Shown here: positions 6,788-9,380 of the stretch, one piece after another
How positions within the stretch are numbered: the first letter of the stretch is position 1
Layout of the letters: each line of letters opens with the position of its first letter
Origin: Methanothrix sp.
GTDB taxonomy: Archaea; Halobacteriota; Methanosarcinia; Methanotrichales; Methanotrichaceae
Direction: 5' to 3'
Assembly (NCBI GenBank): GCA_028688175.1
Contig: JAQTYS010000098.1
Location: forward strand, 1 to 9,380
Length of the DNA stretch: 9,380 bases
The notes under the pieces: model-generated
The model's database searches: none
Told to the model about the DNA's origin: nothing
The model's input: the letters and a program-made list of their open reading frames with translations, nothing else
Position numbers and translations under genes: made by a program

Positions 6788-6919
6788 CTGGCTCATGCGA
6801 AGGCACGAAGGATGTTGCTCTCGATCTGCTAACTTCTTTCGCATAAGGTGCCGCTCGCGGGTGCTACGTGCACAAGCAAGCGAGGCTTTCATCAACGCCG
6901 GAGAGGCTTGGATTTTTTT
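6788..6919 (+). ncRNA. Candidate structured RNA with T-run terminator (or long nadA 3' UTR)
   Basis: This stretch has no convincing reading frame. A TATA-like TAATATT at 6759-6765 would start transcription near 6788. From there come two hairpins: ATGCGAA (6795-6801) with TTCGCAT (6838-6844), plus inner GAAG/CTTC (6807-6810/6833-6836); and CTCGC (6854-6858) with GCGAG (6880-6884), plus inner GTGC/GCAC (6861-6864/6870-6873). A run of seven T at 6913-6919 would be a typical archaeal terminator. No known RNA family is recognised. The alternative is that this is the 3' end of the nadA mRNA. Boundaries are approximate. Confidence 0.3.
6913..6919 (+). terminator. T7 run, likely archaeal terminator
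   Basis: Seven consecutive T on the plus strand after a G+C-richer region; archaeal RNA polymerase stops at such oligo-T tracts without needing a hairpin. It would end nadA transcripts, or the candidate RNA before it. Confidence 0.45.
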
Positions 6920-6974
6920 GCTGCTAACGGATTGAATGATTCAGGTATTTATCCTTAAGACCTGTTTGACCGGC

Positions 6975-7061
6975 TACTTTGCCCAGCAGGCCATGCGACG
7001 AAAGGCTGAGAGAAAGCAAATGTTGGGGGCATGCAAAGGACGGAAGGGTGGGCTGCTGGGC
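6975..7061 (+). ncRNA. Candidate small RNA closed by a 9-bp stem
   Basis: GCCCAGCAG (6981-6989) is exactly complementary to CTGCTGGGC (7053-7061), enclosing 63 purine-rich bases. A second pairing, CATGC (6992-6996) with GCATG (7029-7033), nests inside. A TATA-like TATTTAT at 6946-6952 would place the transcript start at about 6974-6981, at the first base of the stem. Reading frames crossing it look spurious. The inner part (GAAAGG, GAGAGAAAG, GGACGGAAGGG) does not match RNase P or SRP RNA well enough, and no ACA box lies directly after the stem as an H/ACA RNA would need. Family unknown. Confidence 0.3.
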
Positions 7062-7078
7062 TGGTTGTACGAATACAG

Positions 7079-7085
7079 TTAAATA
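7079..7085 (+). promoter_or_regulatory. TATA-like box of tRNA-Leu
   Basis: TTAAATA lies 32-38 bp before the tRNA, so transcription would begin about 5-10 bases upstream of the mature 5' end, a usual arrangement for archaeal tRNA genes. Confidence 0.5.
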
Positions 7086-7116
7086 CTACTACTGCATGAG
7101 GATGCCTGCATCTTTT

Positions 7117-7201
7117 GCGGGGATTGCCAAGCCAGGTCAAAGGCGCTGGATTCAGGGTCCAGTCACGAAGGTGTTCGTGGGTTCGAATCCCATTCCCCGC
7201 A
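7117..7201 (+). tRNA. tRNA-Leu, anticodon CAG
   Basis: An 85-nt class II tRNA decoding CUG. The acceptor stem GCGGGGA (7117-7123) pairs with TCCCCGC (7194-7200), followed by discriminator A7201, the base expected for leucine. The D arm has GCC/GGC around AAGCCAGGTCAAA. The anticodon stem CTGGA/TCCAG holds the loop TTCAGGG with anticodon CAG at 7153-7155. The long variable arm contains a CAC-GAAG-GTG hairpin, and the T arm is GTGGG-TTCGAAT-CCCAT (one G-U pair). No intron is present. After the discriminator the DNA reads CCT, so the full CCA end is not encoded and must be added by the CCA enzyme. Confidence 0.97.
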
Positions 7202-7292
7202 CCTAATTATTCATATGATGGTGATTTTGCTCAAGAAGGATAGACTGATTTAATCTAATCCATTTCTCCTTCAATCGATCAAGGCGTCTGAA

Positions 7293-7949
7293 TCAAAAGG
7301 ACTCCATTCCAGGAGTGCCTATTACTATTTGCAGGGCGTCATTGAACGTCATTGATCCGTCTGGACCAGATACTTCGATTGTTGCATTATATATGTCCGA
7401 TTTTACACAGGCATTCCAGATCCCAATATATCCATTCTCAGATGATGGTTTCATATTTACTTTGCCAACATTTAATCCGGATGAGTTGATTATGTCGGCA
7501 TAGACCGTGAGATTGGTCCGATCAATCATTTTCGCTGGATTGCTTGGAGTTGTTGAGTTAGAGCTGGTATTCCCGAAGACTGCGATTATTTTAACTTCAT
7601 CATTGAAATTTGCGGGATTGGGCGCCGCGCGTATCTCAAACAGGTCAATGTTGAACGATGCCGTCAAGTTTTGCATCAGCTTGGCGGTTGTAATGTCAGC
7701 CGCATTTGAAGCTTGACTTGCTTTTTTCTTTGCATCGATTTGTGCATTTAGCAGTCTGGCCAGCTTCGGGCCGCTCAGAGTGGATGATGCATCTTGAATG
7801 GGCTTTCCTTCCAAAAAAGCAGTAGCGCTTTGTGTCCAATCCGGTTGTTCTCCCATGCAAGCCGGGCAATTCGCCAATGTAGCTTGAGCTGAACTGGATA
7901 TAAACATAAATGTGAGGATAAATAGGAGACCAGAATTTCTCATAATCAT
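7293..7949 (-). CDS. Secreted protein with CPAC motif and Ig-like C-terminal region
   Basis: Not assigned to a named family. Residues 1-24 form a Sec signal peptide (basic MIMR start, hydrophobic LLFILTFMFI, then SSSAQAT-like cleavage region), so the 218-aa product is exported. Just after the cleavage site comes NCPACMG (C28, C31), a C-x-x-C pair that could form a disulfide or bind metal. Residues 53-95 look helical and charged. The C-terminal part (about 103-210) is strand-rich, with FEIRAAPNPANFNDEVKI, NLTVYADIINSSG and YNATIEVSGPDGSMTFNDALQI, like an immunoglobulin-type domain. Six N-X-S/T sequons (N94, N127, N131, N146, N155, N188) fit an archaeal surface glycoprotein. The start may be Met1 (7949) or Met3 (7943). 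It is divergent from the methyltransferase gene and faces the tRNA. Confidence 0.85.
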   Translation of the reverse strand: MIMRNSGLLFILTFMFISSSAQATLANCPACMGEQPDWTQSATAFLEGKPIQDASSTLSGPKLARLLNAQIDAKKKASQASNAADITTAKLMQNLTASFNIDLFEIRAAPNPANFNDEVKIIAVFGNTSSNSTTPSNPAKMIDRTNLTVYADIINSSGLNVGKVNMKPSSENGYIGIWNACVKSDIYNATIEVSGPDGSMTFNDALQIVIGTPGMESF

Positions 7950-8002
7950 GCCTTCGCCGACCTTCTTTTCAGTTCCTTACTTATCTCACTGACGCCTTGA
8001 TA

Positions 8003-8014
8003 TGCACAGGTGCA
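8003..8014. promoter_or_regulatory. Dyad TGCAC-AG-GTGCA in divergent intergenic region
   Basis: A perfect 5-bp inverted repeat with a 2-base centre. It overlaps a second palindrome, GGTGCACC (8009-8016), and AGGTG/CACCT (8008-8012/8016-8020). It lies 54 bp upstream of the secreted-protein start, near TATA-like sequences on the minus strand (GGATAAAG, GCATATCA), so it could be an operator. No regulator is identified. Confidence 0.35.
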
Positions 8015-8036
8015 CCACCTTTATCCGCAAGAAAGA

Positions 8037-8057
8037 GTATATCTCATGCAAGAGATA
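8037..8057. promoter_or_regulatory. Methyltransferase promoter with 18-bp palindromic operator candidate
   Basis: TATCTCATGCAAGAGATA at 8040-8057 is symmetric in eight of nine base pairs; only the A8046/A8051 pair fails. It overlaps the TATA-like GTATATC at 8037-8043, from which transcription would start near 8066, shortly before the Shine-Dalgarno sequence GAGGT (8069-8073). A dimeric regulator bound here would block or modulate the promoter. A hairpin in RNA is less likely because the dyad lies mostly upstream of the predicted start. Confidence 0.45.
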
Positions 8058-8079
8058 CAATCCACCATGAGGTAATGAA

Positions 8080-8631
8080 ATGTGCGAGACATCACGCATC
8101 TGTTCCTGGAAGATTGCACACGTTCTAGACAATCCCATTCGCAGGCTCATTCATAATCCTCAAGAAATCCTGGGCGGGCATATAAAACCGGGCCAGACCG
8201 TTCTCGATCTCGGATGCGGGCCGGGTACTTTTTCTATCGCTATGGCGAAAATGGTAGGCGAATCGGGAAGAGTCATTGCAGTTGATATCCAGGAAGAAAT
8301 GCTCCAAATCTTGAGGAAAAAAGCGGCTTTGCATGGACTGGAGTCAAGAATAATCATCCGCAAGAGCGGTCCGGACCGGATCGGATTATCTGAGAAGGTG
8401 GATTTTGCTCTGGCTTTCTACATGGTTCATGAAGTGCCCAATGCAAAAGACTTCCTCAAGGAGATTGCCTCCGTTCTCAAACCCAACGGAAAGTTGCTGA
8501 TTGTTGAGCCCAAGATGCATGTTTCGGCGGATGCATTCGAGAAGACGATGGACATTGCCAGGCAGGTAGGATTGAGTCCCATCTCCGAGCCAAAGATCCG
8601 CTTCAGCAGAAGCAAGCTATTTTCCAGGTAA
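8080..8631 (+). CDS. Class I SAM-dependent methyltransferase
   Basis: The 183-aa protein has a Rossmann-type methyltransferase domain. Motif I, VLDLGCGPG, is at residues 41-49, the acidic residue binding the SAM ribose is D69 in VIAVDIQEEML, and VLKPNGKLLIVEP (132-144) is the later conserved strand-loop. The N-terminal 38 residues hold two cysteines (C2, C8) and the LDNPIRRLIHNP segment, which I associate with a group of methanogen methyltransferases of unknown substrate. The C-terminus FSRSKLFSR looks like a natural end, so the gene seems complete. The start at 8080 is fixed by GAGGT six bases upstream. It could methylate a small molecule, a protein or a metal species; nothing here decides. 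Confidence 0.9.
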   Translation: MCETSRICSWKIAHVLDNPIRRLIHNPQEILGGHIKPGQTVLDLGCGPGTFSIAMAKMVGESGRVIAVDIQEEMLQILRKKAALHGLESRIIIRKSGPDRIGLSEKVDFALAFYMVHEVPNAKDFLKEIASVLKPNGKLLIVEPKMHVSADAFEKTMDIARQVGLSPISEPKIRFSRSKLFSR

Positions 8632-9037
8632 ATCATGTCAGTTGCTGCAATATGACGCCTGTTGGAGATGCAGAGCCCTGAATATTCAAGGCATATGCGT
8701 TAAGATCTCGCGGAAAAATAGCTGAGTCAAATTTTGCTATTGCTAAAGCTAGGCAGCTAAATTACATGCGTTGAAATAATGGACAAACGAAGTAGTGCTG
8801 TTTAATTAAATTATAATTATTATTCTACATTAAACTACATATAACTCGTGGAACAATATATTGAATCTGCTAAATGCGGTTGGAATTATCAGGCCCCTCA
8901 TTATCCACAATTTCCATTTAACCTGAGCTAGACGATGACTCACCATGCATATTCTTTAATATATTATTATTTTGTAGTATTTCCCTATAAACGCTAGATA
9001 CCAAAAGCTTTTTGATTAGTTATTCTACAATCATGAT
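8632..9037. other. AT-rich non-coding stretch
   Basis: About 400 bp without a reading frame I can support. It is much richer in A and T than the surrounding genes, especially 8800-8850 and 8950-9030. A 10-base repeat, TTATTCTACA, occurs at 8820-8829 and 9020-9029. A TATA-like CTATAAAC at 8985-8992 could drive the gene starting at 9038. No tRNA, clear hairpin terminator or mobile-element end is seen. Confidence 0.6.
8985..8992 (+). promoter_or_regulatory. TATA-like box of the 9038 membrane gene
   Basis: CTATAAAC would start transcription near 9013-9016, giving a leader of about 23 nt before the ATG at 9038. Other AT-rich stretches nearby (TTTAATATATT, about 8956) compete, so the choice is uncertain. 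Confidence 0.35.
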
Positions 9038-9380
9038 ATGGTGACTAAGATTAATATGTTGAGTTGTGGTAGATTTAATACATATTTATCTTTTCGAAGC
9101 AGCGCCATTCTGGCGATCATAATCGCGCTGCTTCACCTAATACTGGTGGCCTTTTGCGAGACAAATAGGGCCTTCCTTCTGGTTGAGGATTTATTTGTAA
9201 CATTAACCAGCGGTCTTGCAGCCGTCGCATTGTTTTGCACGGGATGCCGATCCACGGGCAGGGCCAGAAAAGCCTGGATGGTTATTGCCGCCGCCCTGTT
9301 CTTCAATACTCTTGGGGATCTATCCTGGTCGGTGATCGAGCTGATCTTCCGCCAGGATCCATTTCCTTCGGTCGCGGATA
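9038..9380 (+). CDS. Multi-pass membrane protein, probable sensor N-terminus (partial)
   Basis: An open frame starts after an in-frame TAG at 9017 and runs to the window edge (114 codons). Two or three transmembrane helices are visible: about residues 24-38 (AILAIIIALLHLILVAF), 45-66 (AFLLVEDLFVTLTSGLAAVALF) and 76-90 (AWMVIAAALFFNTLGDLSW), joined by short polar loops such as CTGCRSTGRARKAW. The end, DLSWSVIELIFRQDPFPSVAD, resembles the membrane-sensor N-termini that precede PAS/histidine-kinase or similar output domains in methanogens; that resemblance is from memory and the output domain is outside the window. Start options in frame are ATG 9038, GTG 9041 and ATG 9056; none has a clear Shine-Dalgarno sequence. 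It appears to be transcribed independently of the methyltransferase. Confidence 0.7.
   Translation, partial: MVTKINMLSCGRFNTYLSFRSSAILAIIIALLHLILVAFCETNRAFLLVEDLFVTLTSGLAAVALFCTGCRSTGRARKAWMVIAAALFFNTLGDLSWSVIELIFRQDPFPSVAD

Noticed and set aside
6990..7022. GCGACGAAAGG...GAGAGAAAGCAAATG, loosely like pieces of group II intron RNA.
   Set aside because: No domain V hairpin, intron boundary or reverse-transcriptase gene is present; the resemblance is too short to claim.
7036..7056. GGACGGAAGGG followed by GGCTGC, reminiscent of the SRP RNA helix 8 GGAAG loop.
   Set aside because: The opposing conserved GTCAG strand is missing and the surrounding length is too small for a 7S RNA.
6979..7206. 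Plus-strand open frame of 75 codons running through the candidate RNA and into tRNA-Leu.
   Set aside because: It contains the tRNA gene, has low-complexity Cys/Arg-rich composition and no ribosome-binding site; it is a chance frame.
7215..7248. C/D-box-like pair: ATGATGG (7215-7221) and CTGA (7245-7248) after tRNA-Leu.
   Set aside because: The C box is imperfect, the spacing is too short for an archaeal C/D RNA with C'/D' boxes, and no terminal stem is seen.
7117..7300. tRNA-Leu as an integration (attachment) site for a mobile element.
   Set aside because: No second copy of the tRNA 3' end and no integrase gene are found in the window.
8820..9029. TTATTCTACA repeated exactly 200 bp apart.
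   Set aside because: Ten-base repeats are easily expected in such AT-rich DNA, and neither copy has a consistent position relative to a gene.

Overview
The window reads as chromosomal DNA of a methanogenic archaeon. The evidence is an archaeal IF5A gene beside an agmatinase-family gene, a YcaO-TfuA pair of the methyl-coenzyme M reductase thioglycine type, archaeal TATA-type promoters with several very short leaders, a tRNA-Leu with archaeal features, and exported TPR and Asn-rich proteins. Protein style (NYAYAWN-type TPRs, a secreted protein with many N-glycosylation sequons, a multi-pass sensor-like N-terminus) suggests the Methanothrix/Methanosarcina side of the methanogens. This is inference; no marker gene fixes the genus.

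Positions 1-3388 form a minus-strand cluster, read from high to low coordinates: an unrecognised 167-aa protein, a PLP-dependent class I/II aminotransferase, aIF5A, an agmatinase-family protein, and an exported TPR protein that runs off the left edge. Two junctions are ATGA stop/start overlaps (unknown/aminotransferase and agmatinase/TPR), so translational coupling is likely. aIF5A has its own TATA-like box and Shine-Dalgarno sequence. The aIF5A-agmatinase link fits polyamine-dependent (deoxy)hypusine modification of aIF5A.

Positions 3389-5736 are on the plus strand. A PaaI-type hotdog thioesterase shares a 41-68 bp divergent promoter region with the minus-strand operon. It is followed by ycaO and tfuA, which overlap by 59 bp. 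In methanogens this pair installs the thioamide (thioglycine) in the McrA active site. A separate promoter region then precedes nadA (quinolinate synthase, NAD synthesis).

Positions 6729-7116 have no convincing protein gene. They hold two stretches that each combine a TATA-like box with inverted repeats at about the right spacing, one of them ending in a T7 run. These are candidate small RNAs and the least explained part of the window. A clear tRNA-Leu(CAG) follows at 7117-7201.

Positions 7293-8631 hold a divergent pair: a minus-strand secreted protein with a CPAC motif and a plus-strand class I SAM-dependent methyltransferase. They are separated by 130 bp containing an 18-bp near-perfect palindrome at the methyltransferase promoter and a second dyad. 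After about 400 bp of AT-rich non-coding DNA, a plus-strand multi-pass membrane protein begins at about 9038 and runs off the right edge.

I found no mobile element, CRISPR array or obviously new multi-gene system. The best candidates for something new are the two putative RNAs, the unknown first gene of the aIF5A cluster, and the palindromic operator.
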